35,285 bases of DNA, taken from assembly GCF_937915125.1 (NCBI RefSeq), contig NZ_CALDMP010000091.1, positions 1 to 35,285 on the forward strand. The letters are read 5' to 3'. This DNA is from an uncultured Ruminococcus sp. (GTDB taxonomy: Bacteria > Bacillota > Clostridia > Oscillospirales > Ruminococcaceae). This document shows, one piece after another, positions 24,109-32,251 of the stretch. Position 1 is the stretch's first letter, and each line of letters opens with the position of its first letter. The notes under the pieces are model-generated. The model saw only the letters and a list, made by a program, of their open reading frames with translations, was not told where the DNA came from and did no database searches. The position numbers and the translations under genes were made by a program.

Positions 24109-24549
24109 CTACGCATTTTGATTCGATTCAATCGCCTGAACAAATTTATAATGTGTATTCTGCATTCCTTCCCGCTGATAAAACGCATGCGCCCTTTCTC
24201 GCTTTTGATTGCTGGTCACTTCAAGTATCTGACAATGACGCTCTCTTGCCGCAGTTTCTGCCGCCGCAAGAAGTTGTTTCCCGATTCCCCGGGAACGATG
24301 CTTTGCATCTACTGCCAGTTCCACAATCTCTGCAACCTTTCCGCAGTGGTGGAGCTGAAATTCCATACGCAGATGCAGTACTCCTACGACTCTGCCACCA
24401 CTTTCTGCCACAAGAAGCAGATGGTTAGGGTCTGCCGTCATGGCATCATATCCCCAGGTGAACAATTCCATGGAAAAAACGGTCTCCTCCAGTGCACAGA
24501 TGAGTTGATACACTGCCGGCAGATCCCCACGAACAGCCTGTCGAATCAT
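24109..24549 (-). CDS. phnO: Aminoalkylphosphonate N-acetyltransferase (PhnO-like GNAT)
   Basis: A 146-residue GNAT acetyltransferase. It closely follows the E. coli PhnO pattern as I know it: AVYQLICALEETVF near the N-terminus, LRMEFQLHHCGKVAEIVELAV in the middle, the acetyl-CoA loop RSRGIGKQLL, and TSNQKRERAHAFYQREGM near the end. PhnO acetylates aminomethyl- and aminoethylphosphonates with acetyl-CoA, allowing C-P lyase to use them or detoxifying them. It is the last gene of the phosphonate cluster and starts directly after the stop of the PHP-domain gene. The family assignment is firm; the exact substrate is inferred from similarity and context. Confidence 0.85.
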   Translation of the reverse strand: MIRQAVRGDLPAVYQLICALEETVFSMELFTWGYDAMTADPNHLLLVAESGGRVVGVLHLRMEFQLHHCGKVAEIVELAVDAKHRSRGIGKQLLAAAETAARERHCQILEVTSNQKRERAHAFYQREGMQNTHYKFVQAIESNQNA

Positions 24550-25365
24550 TTACACCCCACCTTTTCCCAAAATACACTCAATACCGTTTTGCTCCGCCAG
24601 AAAATCACCCACATCCACGGAAACGCCCTCGAATTTTCCATGAAAATCGCTGCCGCCAGTGAGAAACAGATCATATTTTTCTGCATATTGCCGGATGATC
24701 ACCTTATCTTTTTCCGTATTGGCGTGGTGATTCAGTTCCAGCCCATCCAGTCCATGCGCAGCTAGTTCAGGAATGAGGCAGAAATTCTGCTGCTGTCCGC
24801 TATGTGCCAAAACCGCCAGACCGCCGGCATCCTTTATGGCACGCAGAGCCTCCAACGGAGAAATATACCGGATATCAAAATCACAGATACCTCCATTTTT
24901 GAAGATTCGCTGATAAAACTCCTCAAACATGTCCGGTGCTTTTCCACGGCGCACCAGATCATCCATGATATGCTGCTTGTAAATGTATTTCCCATCCGCT
25001 TTCCGCAATGTTTCTATTGCAATATCATAACCATGTGCATTCAGTACAGCGATCTGGCGCAGGGAATTGGCATGGCGTGCCTCCAGCGTAGGATGTACCG
25101 CCTGTTCCGTCACATCCGGTTTCTGAATACCATACCCCAGCATATGCACCCGGAATCCATGGTCATAATCATACGCCGAGATCTCAATACCTGGAATGAC
25201 CCGGATGCCCTCTGTCTCCGGAATCTGCCTTGCCTGGGACAGCGTATCGTGATCGGTAATGGCTATGGCGTCCAGACCCTTTTCCTTTGCTCTGGCAATC
25301 AGTTCCGGAATCGTAAAGCTGCCGTCCGACACAGTGGAGTGCATATGCAGATCTGCTTTTCTCAT
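24550..25365 (-). CDS. phnPP: PHP-domain cyclic phosphate dihydrolase (PhnPP)
   Basis: A 271-residue PHP-family metal-dependent phosphoesterase. The metal-binding motifs are DLHMHSTVSDG (residues 5-15), AITDHDTLSQA (about 35-45), PGIEISA, the His in LAHSGQQ, and GGSDFHGKF near the C-terminus. Located within a C-P lyase cluster, it matches PhnPP, the enzyme class described from Clostridioides and Eggerthella. PhnPP converts 5-phosphoribosyl 1,2-cyclic phosphate to ribose 2,5-bisphosphate and then to ribose 5-phosphate plus phosphate. It overlaps phnL by 4 bp. A general 3',5'-bisphosphate nucleotidase of the same fold is the alternative, but the operon context favours PhnPP. Confidence 0.82.
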   Translation of the reverse strand: MRKADLHMHSTVSDGSFTIPELIARAKEKGLDAIAITDHDTLSQARQIPETEGIRVIPGIEISAYDYDHGFRVHMLGYGIQKPDVTEQAVHPTLEARHANSLRQIAVLNAHGYDIAIETLRKADGKYIYKQHIMDDLVRRGKAPDMFEEFYQRIFKNGGICDFDIRYISPLEALRAIKDAGGLAVLAHSGQQQNFCLIPELAAHGLDGLELNHHANTEKDKVIIRQYAEKYDLFLTGGSDFHGKFEGVSVDVGDFLAEQNGIECILGKGGV

Positions 25366-26054
25366 GCAAATGTTCCCTCCGAAATATTGAATACACGGTC
25401 ACAGAGTCCGTCCATAAACTCCAGATCGTGAAAAATACCGATCATGCTGGTACCCTGCTGCTTCAGCTTCAGGAGCATGTCCTTGACCAGAATCTTTGTC
25501 TTGTTGTCCAGAGATGCCGTAGGCTCATCCAGCAGCATAAGTCGGGGATTCTTGACCATGGTATGTGCCAGATTCAGGCGCAGCCGTTCGCCGCCGGAAA
25601 AGGTATTGGGATAAATATCCCACAGATCCTCTGGCAGACGGAAATAGTCCAGCATTTCCTCGGCTTTTTGCCGTGCCGTACTGCCATCATGTCCTGTTTC
25701 CAGCAGTGCCTGCATCACATGTTCTTTCGCAGTAGTTCTGGGCATGACGCTGAGAAACTGGGAAACATAGCCGATCTCATGGTTACGCAGATAAAGGATT
25801 TCCCGTTCCGATGCATGTGCCAGACTGATTTTTCCATATGCAAGACTGTCGTAGAGAATATCCCCCTCAGTGGGCAGATAGGTTCGGTGAATGCACTTTA
25901 AAATCGTGGATTTTCCGGCGCCGGAACGTCCAACAATACCAATGAATTCCCCTTCTTCCAGGACAAAATCAATATTCTGACAAGAACGTATCTCCCGGTT
26001 TGCATGGTGCAGATAAAAATTTTTCGCAAGTCCCTGAATTTCCAATATGCTCAT
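25362..26054 (-). CDS. phnL: C-P lyase ATP-binding protein PhnL
   Basis: A 230-residue ABC-type ATPase that is not a transporter subunit. Walker A GRSGAGKST (about 42-50), signature FSGGERLRLNLAHT, Walker B LMLLDEPTASLD and the His loop FHDLEF are present. The insertion SLAYGKISLAHASEREILYLRNHEIGYVSQ follows the PhnL pattern. PhnL binds the C-P lyase core together with PhnK in E. coli; its exact mechanical role is less certain. The gene overlaps phnM by 4 bp and phnPP by 4 bp. Confidence 0.92.
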   Translation of the reverse strand: MSILEIQGLAKNFYLHHANREIRSCQNIDFVLEEGEFIGIVGRSGAGKSTILKCIHRTYLPTEGDILYDSLAYGKISLAHASEREILYLRNHEIGYVSQFLSVMPRTTAKEHVMQALLETGHDGSTARQKAEEMLDYFRLPEDLWDIYPNTFSGGERLRLNLAHTMVKNPRLMLLDEPTASLDNKTKILVKDMLLKLKQQGTSMIGIFHDLEFMDGLCDRVFNISEGTFA

Positions 26055-27229
26055 ATGGAATGCCCCCTGTATTCAACTCTGGAAGTGGTTTTCCCGTCCA
26101 CCAGAACATGTGTCACCACCGGATAACCATCCAAAATATCCGCAATGACAAGATCCGCCTTTTTGCCCGGTGCAATGGAACCATAGTCCTTGTCGATTCC
26201 CATTGCCTTTGCCGGATTCAGGGAGACCTTATTCACCATATCCGGCAATGTCTGCCCATATTTATCACGCATGACAAACAGACTGTGGAGCAGTGCCTGG
26301 GGGAAATAGTCGGAGCAGAGAATATCCACACTGCCCTTCTGGATTGCCTGTGCCGCAGACATATTCCCGGAGTGGGAACCGCCAAGCAGGATATTGGGCG
26401 CACCGGCTATGGTATAAAAGCCCATATCATGGGCTGCTTTCGCCACCTCTTCAGTAATGGGGAATTCGCTGATATCCACGCCCAGCTGACGGTTCACCTC
26501 CAGCTTTTCCACCGTATCATCATCATGGGATGCCACGGTAATATGATTGGCATGTGCCAGTTCCGCCAGCTCTTTTAGTTGCACAAAAGAGAGCATCTCC
26601 TTATCCTGATGATATTCCAATACTTCCTCAAAAGTCTTGCCCTCATTTTCCATGCCATGGTATTTATCCAGCGTATCCCGATAGACTTCCAGACTCCGAT
26701 ACTGCCCCTGCCCCGGGGTATGATCCATAAAGGAGATCTCATGCACCAGATGTCTGGAGATCATCTCCTTTGCAATGTCATATGCATCAATGTTGTCGAT
26801 CTCCAGGCGCAGGTGAAAACGATGGTGAATGAGATGGCTGCGGTTCTGGATATCGGCGATGAGCTCTGCCATTTCCAGCACGCTCTCCTTGGTACGCAGA
26901 GGACTCTTTCCCAACAGCTCGTCCCTGTACAGGGAAAAGGAATGGTAGATGGTCGTAATGCCTAGCTGTAACAATTCCTTTTCACATTCTTTCAGTGCCA
27001 GTTCAAAGGGGAATTTCGCCGTGGGACGGGGAAAAATAAACTGCTCGATCTTATCGGAATGTACATCAATAAAGCCCGGCAGAATATATCTGCCATGGGC
27101 ATCAATGGTTTTATCTGCTGTGCCGTCGAATTGGCAGATATCGAAAATACGGTCATTGTCCAGCAGCAGCGTTTTTCCCTCTATGATCTGATCCGGCGTC
27201 ACGATTCTGCCGTTTTTGATTGCTATCAT
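26051..27229 (-). CDS. phnM: Ribose 1-methylphosphonate 5-triphosphate diphosphatase PhnM
   Basis: A 392-residue amidohydrolase-superfamily enzyme that removes pyrophosphate from the ribosyl-phosphonate triphosphate made by PhnGHI. The first metal motif reads LPGFIDVHSDKIEQ (about 50-63), with Asp-Lys in place of the second His of the usual HxH, as in PhnM. Other landmarks are DHTPGQGQ, ASHDDDT and CSDYFPQALL. The family's C-terminal LNPAKAMGI and GSIAPGKKADLVIADI are also present. The RBS is GGAGG. It begins a new block after the repeat at 27268, separated from phnK by 172 bp, whereas it is tightly coupled to phnL. Confidence 0.94.
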   Translation of the reverse strand: MIAIKNGRIVTPDQIIEGKTLLLDNDRIFDICQFDGTADKTIDAHGRYILPGFIDVHSDKIEQFIFPRPTAKFPFELALKECEKELLQLGITTIYHSFSLYRDELLGKSPLRTKESVLEMAELIADIQNRSHLIHHRFHLRLEIDNIDAYDIAKEMISRHLVHEISFMDHTPGQGQYRSLEVYRDTLDKYHGMENEGKTFEEVLEYHQDKEMLSFVQLKELAELAHANHITVASHDDDTVEKLEVNRQLGVDISEFPITEEVAKAAHDMGFYTIAGAPNILLGGSHSGNMSAAQAIQKGSVDILCSDYFPQALLHSLFVMRDKYGQTLPDMVNKVSLNPAKAMGIDKDYGSIAPGKKADLVIADILDGYPVVTHVLVDGKTTSRVEYRGHSI

Positions 27230-27267
27230 GAATTTAGTGCCTCCTTGCTTTGGGTTTGTAATTTTGT

Positions 27268-27370
27268 AATGAGGAATTAGGAATTTCGGTATTCGCTGCG
27301 CTCATGAATTTAAATTCCATCGCCCCAGGCGATACCATCATTCCTCATTCCTAACTCCTAATTCCTCATT
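27268..27370. repeat. Palindromic intergenic repeat between phnK and phnM
   Basis: AATGAGGAATTAGGAATT (27268-27285) pairs with AACTCCTAATTCCTCATT (27353-27370), 17 of 18 positions. Inside, GGTATTCGC pairs loosely with GGCGATACC. To its right, degenerate direct copies of CCTAATTTCTCATTCA continue to about 27392. It resembles a widespread class of 'AATTCCTAATTCCTCATT' repeats in Clostridia. On the phn transcript it would form a long hairpin. Confidence 0.75.
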
Positions 27371-27401
27371 CAAAACTCCTAATTTCTCATTCAAAAATAA
27401 T

Positions 27402-28235
27402 TTATAACAGTGAATGTACCAACTGCTGGGTATAGGCGTGCTGAGGATCTTCCAGAATCTGATCTGTCAGACCGCTTTCGATGATTTTTCCGTCCAGCAT
27501 CACCACTGTCCGGTCTGCCAGCATCCGGATCACAGCAAGGTCATGGGAAACCAGCAGAATGGAAATGCCATACTCCGCCTTGATACGCCGGATCAGATCC
27601 AGCACCTTTGCCTGTACCGACAAGTCCAGACCCGTAGTTACTTCGTCCAGCAGCAAAATAGACGGATTGTTCGCCAGCGCCTTGGAGATCTGCACACGCT
27701 GCTGCATACCGCCGGAAAAATTCTTCGGTGCTTCGCCCATACGGGATGTCAGGATCTCCACAGCGGACAACAATTCCTTGGCACGTTCTGTCATATGACC
27801 GGCACTGCGGTTCCCGGCAGCAATGAGCTTTTCAGCAATATTGGATGCAGCCGAATAGTTCATGCGCAGACCACGCACCGGGTTCTGATATACCATACCC
27901 ATGATACTGTTTTTGATATGCCGCTGTTCTGCTGCACTTGCCAGCCAGATACTTTCCTCGCCCTTTTTATAGTCTCCCAGATATGCTTCGCCGGAAGTGG
28001 GTACGATGTCAAAATACAGGCTCTGCATGAGCGTGGATTTTCCCGATCCGCTTTCGCCGACTATACCCAGTACTTCACCGGGATATACCTCTATAGAAAC
28101 ATCATTTGCCGCCCAGACCGTGCCGCAGACGGTACAGCGGTTCTTTTCCAGATGCGTTCTGCACGCCGGACAGCCATCGCCATAGCGTACTGTCAGATGC
28201 CGCACCTGCAATACCGGTTTTTCCTCAAGCTTCAC
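27402..28235 (-). CDS. phnK: C-P lyase ATP-binding protein PhnK with four-cysteine insert
   Basis: A 277-residue ABC-type ATPase. Walker A GESGSGKS (60-67), Q-loop VYQNPVRGLRM, signature FSGGMQQRVQISKAL, Walker B LLLDEVTTGLD and the switch VSHDLAVIR are present. In E. coli PhnK docks on PhnJ in the core complex and drives turnover. Before Walker A there is an insert with Cys22, Cys25, Cys34 and Cys37 (CPAC and CTVC), likely a zinc site, which E. coli PhnK lacks. The start is GTG at 28235 with GGAGG 9 bases upstream; the open frame continues to 28430 antisense-free but inside phnJ. It overlaps phnJ by 11 bp. Confidence 0.9.
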   Translation of the reverse strand: MKLEEKPVLQVRHLTVRYGDGCPACRTHLEKNRCTVCGTVWAANDVSIEVYPGEVLGIVGESGSGKSTLMQSLYFDIVPTSGEAYLGDYKKGEESIWLASAAEQRHIKNSIMGMVYQNPVRGLRMNYSAASNIAEKLIAAGNRSAGHMTERAKELLSAVEILTSRMGEAPKNFSGGMQQRVQISKALANNPSILLLDEVTTGLDLSVQAKVLDLIRRIKAEYGISILLVSHDLAVIRMLADRTVVMLDGKIIESGLTDQILEDPQHAYTQQLVHSLL

Positions 28236-29070
28236 GAGAACGCACCTCCTTGCAATATGTTGTATCCGAGCATTGATATATCTTTTCTCCCGTTTCTGCA
28301 TCGAATAGTTCATCCAGATAGGTATCCGTACTGCCGCAGAGACGGCACTTTCTGCCCTGGAAATTTTCCCGTTCAAAGGGTACATCATCAAACGCCAGAG
28401 AAACCACATTGGTATGCGGCGGAATGGCATAGATCTTCTTTTCTCGTCCTGCGCCGAACAGATACAGGCACTGGGACTGGTGCAACTTCGGATTATCGAA
28501 CTTCGGGATCGGGCTGGGGTTCATGATATAGCGATCTTCTACCGTGCAGGGATACTCTGTAGGGATGGTCACCTTGCCATACTTGATAATGCTTTCATAC
28601 AATTGCAGCCAGATAGGTGCATAGTCCTTTTCGGCGTGCATTTTCTTGGTCACTTCTTCCTTGGGCTCCACAATACGCAAAGGCTCCGGGATAGGCACCT
28701 GCAACACCAGGATCTGGTCATTTTTCAGAGGCACCTCCGGGATACGGTGACGGGACTGGATCAGTGTTGCCGTATGGGTATCCGTAGTCGTTTCAATATT
28801 GGTACACAGTTTCACAAACTTCTTGATATTAACTGCATTTACACTGTCATCGCTGCCCTGATCAATGACTTTCAGGGTATCAGACGGCCCGATCAGGGAG
28901 AGTGTCAGCTGAATGCCGCCTGTACCCCAGCCTCTGCCGATGGGCAGCTCTCTCGAGCCAAAGGGCACCTGATATCCGGGGATTGCCACTGCCTTCAGCA
29001 CACAGCGGCGGATCTCCCGCTTTGAGCCTTCGTCCAAAAAGGCATAATTATACTGTTCCGCTCTCTCCAT
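28225..29070 (-). CDS. phnJ: C-P lyase radical SAM enzyme PhnJ
   Basis: A 281-residue catalytic subunit that cleaves the C-P bond of ribosyl 1-phosphonate 5-phosphate, giving an alkane (methane from methylphosphonate) and the 1,2-cyclic phosphate. The unusual cysteine pattern C-x2-C-x21-C is intact (Cys242, Cys245, Cys267), followed by Cys273. Gly32, the proposed glycyl-radical site, is in IPGYQVPFG. The length equals E. coli PhnJ. GRGWGTGGIQLT and NPSPIPKFDNPKL are strongly conserved blocks. The start at 29070 has GGAGG upstream and begins within phnI (23-bp overlap). Confidence 0.96.
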   Translation of the reverse strand: MERAEQYNYAFLDEGSKREIRRCVLKAVAIPGYQVPFGSRELPIGRGWGTGGIQLTLSLIGPSDTLKVIDQGSDDSVNAVNIKKFVKLCTNIETTTDTHTATLIQSRHRIPEVPLKNDQILVLQVPIPEPLRIVEPKEEVTKKMHAEKDYAPIWLQLYESIIKYGKVTIPTEYPCTVEDRYIMNPSPIPKFDNPKLHQSQCLYLFGAGREKKIYAIPPHTNVVSLAFDDVPFERENFQGRKCRLCGSTDTYLDELFDAETGEKIYQCSDTTYCKEVRSREA

Positions 29071-30130
29071 GTTCCTGTTTCCTCCGTGTTTTTCTCGCTG
29101 CATCCAGTTTGGACTGGAACGTGACATAATGGGGCAGCTTCAAGTGGGAAATAAAGCCGTTCATCTCCAGGCAATCCCCGTGCATCAATACAAATTCCTG
29201 ATCCTGAGGCGGGTAATCACCGCCCTGTTCCAGTTCCCGGTCAATGACCGCCATGGCAATGGCTTTGTTTTCATTTCTGCCGAACACTGCGCCGTATCCG
29301 CTGGCGAGCTTCAACTGTTCCTTATCGCTGGCAGAATTGAATGTTTCCACCTCTGTGAGCAGAATCTCACCCAGATAAATGGATTCCTCCGCTTTTCCCG
29401 GATAGGGGATCTCCAGTGCTACATAACCGCTGCGCAGTTCACCTACGGTAGGATGCACCTGCCCGAATCCACGGAGCACCGAATATGCCAGACCCGACAG
29501 AAATCCTGTATCTGCTCTTGTCATCGTCTGGAGCCGGGCACTGCGGGGTGCCGGGAATTCCAGCAGATTTTCCGTGACATCATAGGGCGGTGTATTATCC
29601 TCTTCGTAGATATCCAGAAGCCCTTCCTCTTTCAGCATATCGGAAACACGGCTGTAATCCTGAAGCTGCTCCGGCATCTGCTTATCCAGAACCTGCTGGA
29701 ACATCTGGTGTAATTCTGACGCATCCTCATTTTCCCGTTCAAAGTGAATGAGACGATGGGTATAGTCATAAGTTGCACCTAGCAGCTGACCGCCGGGAAT
29801 ATCCTTGAATGCCGCAGAGATACGACGCATCACACGCATTTCTCCTGTGTCTGCAGTTTTGGTATAATGGCTGCGTTTCAACGTGGAGCGATAGGCACGC
29901 AGAAGAAAAACTGCCTCTTCCGTAGAGCCTTCGCACTGTTTCAGTGCCAGCGCCGCATAGGATCTGGCGTACAATCCGGCTTCGCTCATGACCTTATCCA
30001 CCAGAAGTCCGAACTTGTTTTCGATTGTCTCCAGATCAATATCCTTGTCCGTACCGCTCCGATAATAATCCAGCAGCTGGATACTGGCTTCAATTGCCTC
30101 TTCGCCGCCGGATACTGCTACATATGCCAT
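29048..30130 (-). CDS. phnI: C-P lyase core subunit PhnI
   Basis: A 360-residue core protein that, with PhnG and PhnH, attaches the phosphonate to C1 of the ribose of ATP, displacing adenine. PhnI alone has nucleosidase activity in E. coli. Conserved blocks: YVAVSGGEEAIEAS at the start, FLLRAYRSTLKR, KDIPGGQLLGATYDYTHRL, RGFGQVHPTVGELRSGYV and FVLMHGDCLEMNGFISHLKLPHYV. The start at 30130 is preceded by GGAGGG; the frame opens further to 30166, within phnH. It overlaps phnH by 13 bp and phnJ by 23 bp, so the core subunits are translationally coupled. Confidence 0.95.
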   Translation of the reverse strand: MAYVAVSGGEEAIEASIQLLDYYRSGTDKDIDLETIENKFGLLVDKVMSEAGLYARSYAALALKQCEGSTEEAVFLLRAYRSTLKRSHYTKTADTGEMRVMRRISAAFKDIPGGQLLGATYDYTHRLIHFERENEDASELHQMFQQVLDKQMPEQLQDYSRVSDMLKEEGLLDIYEEDNTPPYDVTENLLEFPAPRSARLQTMTRADTGFLSGLAYSVLRGFGQVHPTVGELRSGYVALEIPYPGKAEESIYLGEILLTEVETFNSASDKEQLKLASGYGAVFGRNENKAIAMAVIDRELEQGGDYPPQDQEFVLMHGDCLEMNGFISHLKLPHYVTFQSKLDAARKTRRKQEHGESGTV

Positions 30131-30705
30131 GCCGTTTCCCTCCTTCTCGTCAATCTCGGAATACAAGTTACATCGCCGCTGTCCGTCACAAAGATCAGAT
30201 CTACACCCATGGGATATTCATATTCCTGTTGGTCACGTAGTACGATTGCCTGCTGTACTGTTTCGGAACAAGAGAATTCCATAGTGCCATCAATTCCCGG
30301 TCCATAGATCTTCATTGTTTCCTCGATTTCACCGCTGTCACGAATAATCAAAGTTGCACTGCGGTGCGGATCCACTAGCGTACCGCACTTTGCCTGTACA
30401 AAGATCGCCGAAAGTGTCTGCGCATTCGTTACAAATATATAATCTGCTTCACAGCTAGCTTTTTCCTCAGACAATGTGACAAGCTGAAGTTCCTCCCGGA
30501 GCGTTTCATTTCCGCAGGCAGAAAAACTGACCTCATTATCCAGAAGCGTCATGCCCAACGCCAGAAGGGCACCGTGTTCCCCGAACATCTTCTTTGTTTG
30601 TGGTGCAATGGATACTGTCCTGCCAGGATTGGACATTCCCTCCAGCAATTTCCGGAACACTGCTTGCGTATCAAATACTTCGTCAAACTGATGGAGTGTT
30701 TTCAT
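30118..30705 (-). CDS. phnH: C-P lyase core subunit PhnH
   Basis: A 195-residue structural subunit of the PhnGHIJ core. The N-terminal FDTQAVFRKLLEGMSNPGRTVSI is the PhnH signature (compare FRxLLxAMSxPG). SATLIIRDSG and LRGPGI-like YGPGIDGTMEF, with the C-terminal QEYEYPMGVDLIFVTDSGDVTCIPRLTR, complete the pattern. The start at 30705 follows GGAGG by 8 bases and overlaps the end of phnG by 4 bp. The E. coli protein is of the same length. Confidence 0.94.
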   Translation of the reverse strand: MKTLHQFDEVFDTQAVFRKLLEGMSNPGRTVSIAPQTKKMFGEHGALLALGMTLLDNEVSFSACGNETLREELQLVTLSEEKASCEADYIFVTNAQTLSAIFVQAKCGTLVDPHRSATLIIRDSGEIEETMKIYGPGIDGTMEFSCSETVQQAIVLRDQQEYEYPMGVDLIFVTDSGDVTCIPRLTRRRETAWHM

Positions 30706-31127
30706 TGCGCCGCCTCCGAATCCATAGAGTGGAAATCCACTTTTGTTTTCTGGAACATGGCATTTTCCTGTTCCAGCCGCCGCAGCTGCTGCGCTTCCCA
30801 TTCCAGAAGCAAATTCTCTTTCCGGAACACGCTCTTATTTTCCGCAGCATCAATGATCGCCATATGCAATGTCTTGTCGAAATCATCGCCCATAGTCACT
30901 GCTGTCCCTACCGTACCGTCCAATGAAACTGTCGCTTCTGTGACAATGACCTCTCCCAGATAGAACAGGCTCTGTTTGACCGGTTCCCTCATCTTGATCA
31001 TCGTCAGAGACTTTTCTGGTTTTTTCACAATTACCACCGGATAGGTTTGCTGTAATTCCGCACCAAGGGCAATGACATCTTCCCGGTCTGCCCTGGTAAG
31101 AATCTGAAACAATCGTTTCTTTTCCAA
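30702..31127 (-). CDS. phnG: C-P lyase core subunit PhnG
   Basis: A 141-residue subunit of the core complex, recognisable from LFQILTRADREDV at the N-terminus, VKQSLFYLGEVIVTEATVSLDG in the middle and KTKVDFHSM near the end, as in E. coli PhnG. I place the start at TTG 31127 because GGAGGAG lies 7-13 bases upstream and the alignment with PhnG begins there. A GTG at 31169 would add 14 residues and has no clear ribosome binding site. It opens the catalytic block of the cluster, 76 bp downstream of the 172-bp palindrome. Confidence 0.92.
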   Translation of the reverse strand: MEKKRLFQILTRADREDVIALGAELQQTYPVVIVKKPEKSLTMIKMREPVKQSLFYLGEVIVTEATVSLDGTVGTAVTMGDDFDKTLHMAIIDAAENKSVFRKENLLLEWEAQQLRRLEQENAMFQKTKVDFHSMDSEAAQ

Positions 31128-31202
31128 GAATCTCTCCTCCAAAATACAGCGGATTTCCGAATGACTCACTCCCGAAAATCTGCATCATCAATTTCAATTT
31201 TG

Positions 31203-31374
31203 GGCAATACCGCACAAAGATTGTGCGTCAGATACGCCGTCAGATTTTTCGTCAGATGAAACAAAAAGCGCAGTGAATACTTTGTGTATTCACGAGCATT
31301 TTTGTGAAATATGACGGAAAAGATGCAAGCATATGACGTGCAAAGCCCACAGGCGCTCTTTGTGCGATGTTGCC
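31203..31374. mobile_element. 172-bp palindromic element, full-length copy B, inside the phn cluster
   Basis: Same ends as copy A: GGCAATACCGCACAAAG and CTTTGTGCGATGTTGCC (one change from copy A's right end). It has the same length and central hairpin GTGAATAC/GTATTCAC. It separates the transporter genes from phnG. No coding capacity. The phn genes on both sides are intact and on the same strand. Confidence 0.88.
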
Positions 31375-31387
31375 TTTAATATACTGA

Positions 31388-32251
31388 TTACTTTACCTTC
31401 GCCTTGATCTTCGTGGAAACCATTTCCAGCAGGACGACGGCAATGACAACGACATAGGTCAGAAAGCCCATTTCATGCAGGTCAAAATAAAAACTGCCTG
31501 CCATAAACAACTGGAACCCAATACCACCTGCGCCGGCGGCTGCGCCCATGGCTACCGCATTGGTGAAGTTGATCTCGAACCGCATAAACGTCCACGCTAC
31601 CATCCGACTGATGGATGCCGGCAGGATCGCCTGAAATACGATCTGCCAGAAGCCCGCACCGCTGGCACGAAGTGCCTCAATGGTACCGCCGTCAATTTCC
31701 TCAATAGATTCCGCATATACTTTTGTCAGATAGGCAAAGCTGTGGAATGTCAGACCAATGACTGCGGCAACGCTGCCCAGCCCTGCGGAAACGGCAAAGA
31801 TCAGCACCCACAACACGGTGGGAACCGCACGCACCAATGCTACCAGACTTTTGATAATATTGGCAATCCAGGACGCTGCAATATTTTTTGCACAGAGAAG
31901 TGAACAGAAAAATGCCAGAACTGCGCCGAAAATGGTAGACAGAATGCCCAGGCAGAATGTAACCAGCAGCTGGTATAGTACATTGAAAATGGTATCCCTG
32001 GACAGCCTTGGTTCGAGAAATACCGTCTTGATGTTATGCAGTGTATCGGCAGCTGCATTCCAGAAGTCGATTTCCTTATAATCGAAAGAGAGAAAGGCGT
32101 ATACAGTCAGTCCGATAAGTACCGCTGCAAGTATCTTTAAGGTAACGCCGCTTTTACTCTGCACGCCGATTTTGATCCTGCCGTTCTTATGCCGCCGGGC
32201 GTGAAAATCTGCCACAGAAATATCCTGAGACAATATTGCTGTATCCTGCAT
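31388..32251 (-). CDS. phnE: Phosphonate ABC transporter permease PhnE (second copy)
   Basis: A 287-residue permease. A charged N-terminus of about 35 residues (ARRHKNGRIKIG) precedes the first helix (about 38-56). The PhnE-type docking loop EALRASGAGFWQIVFQAILPASIS (about 189-212) carries the conserved Gly. PTVLWVLIFAVSAGLG and FTNAVAMGAAAGAGGIGFQLF are PhnE-typical. It is paired with the preceding phnE gene; ends and starts overlap by one base (TGATG). The two would form a heterodimeric channel, as in several Firmicutes. Confidence 0.92.
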   Translation of the reverse strand: MQDTAILSQDISVADFHARRHKNGRIKIGVQSKSGVTLKILAAVLIGLTVYAFLSFDYKEIDFWNAAADTLHNIKTVFLEPRLSRDTIFNVLYQLLVTFCLGILSTIFGAVLAFFCSLLCAKNIAASWIANIIKSLVALVRAVPTVLWVLIFAVSAGLGSVAAVIGLTFHSFAYLTKVYAESIEEIDGGTIEALRASGAGFWQIVFQAILPASISRMVAWTFMRFEINFTNAVAMGAAAGAGGIGFQLFMAGSFYFDLHEMGFLTYVVVIAVVLLEMVSTKIKAKVK

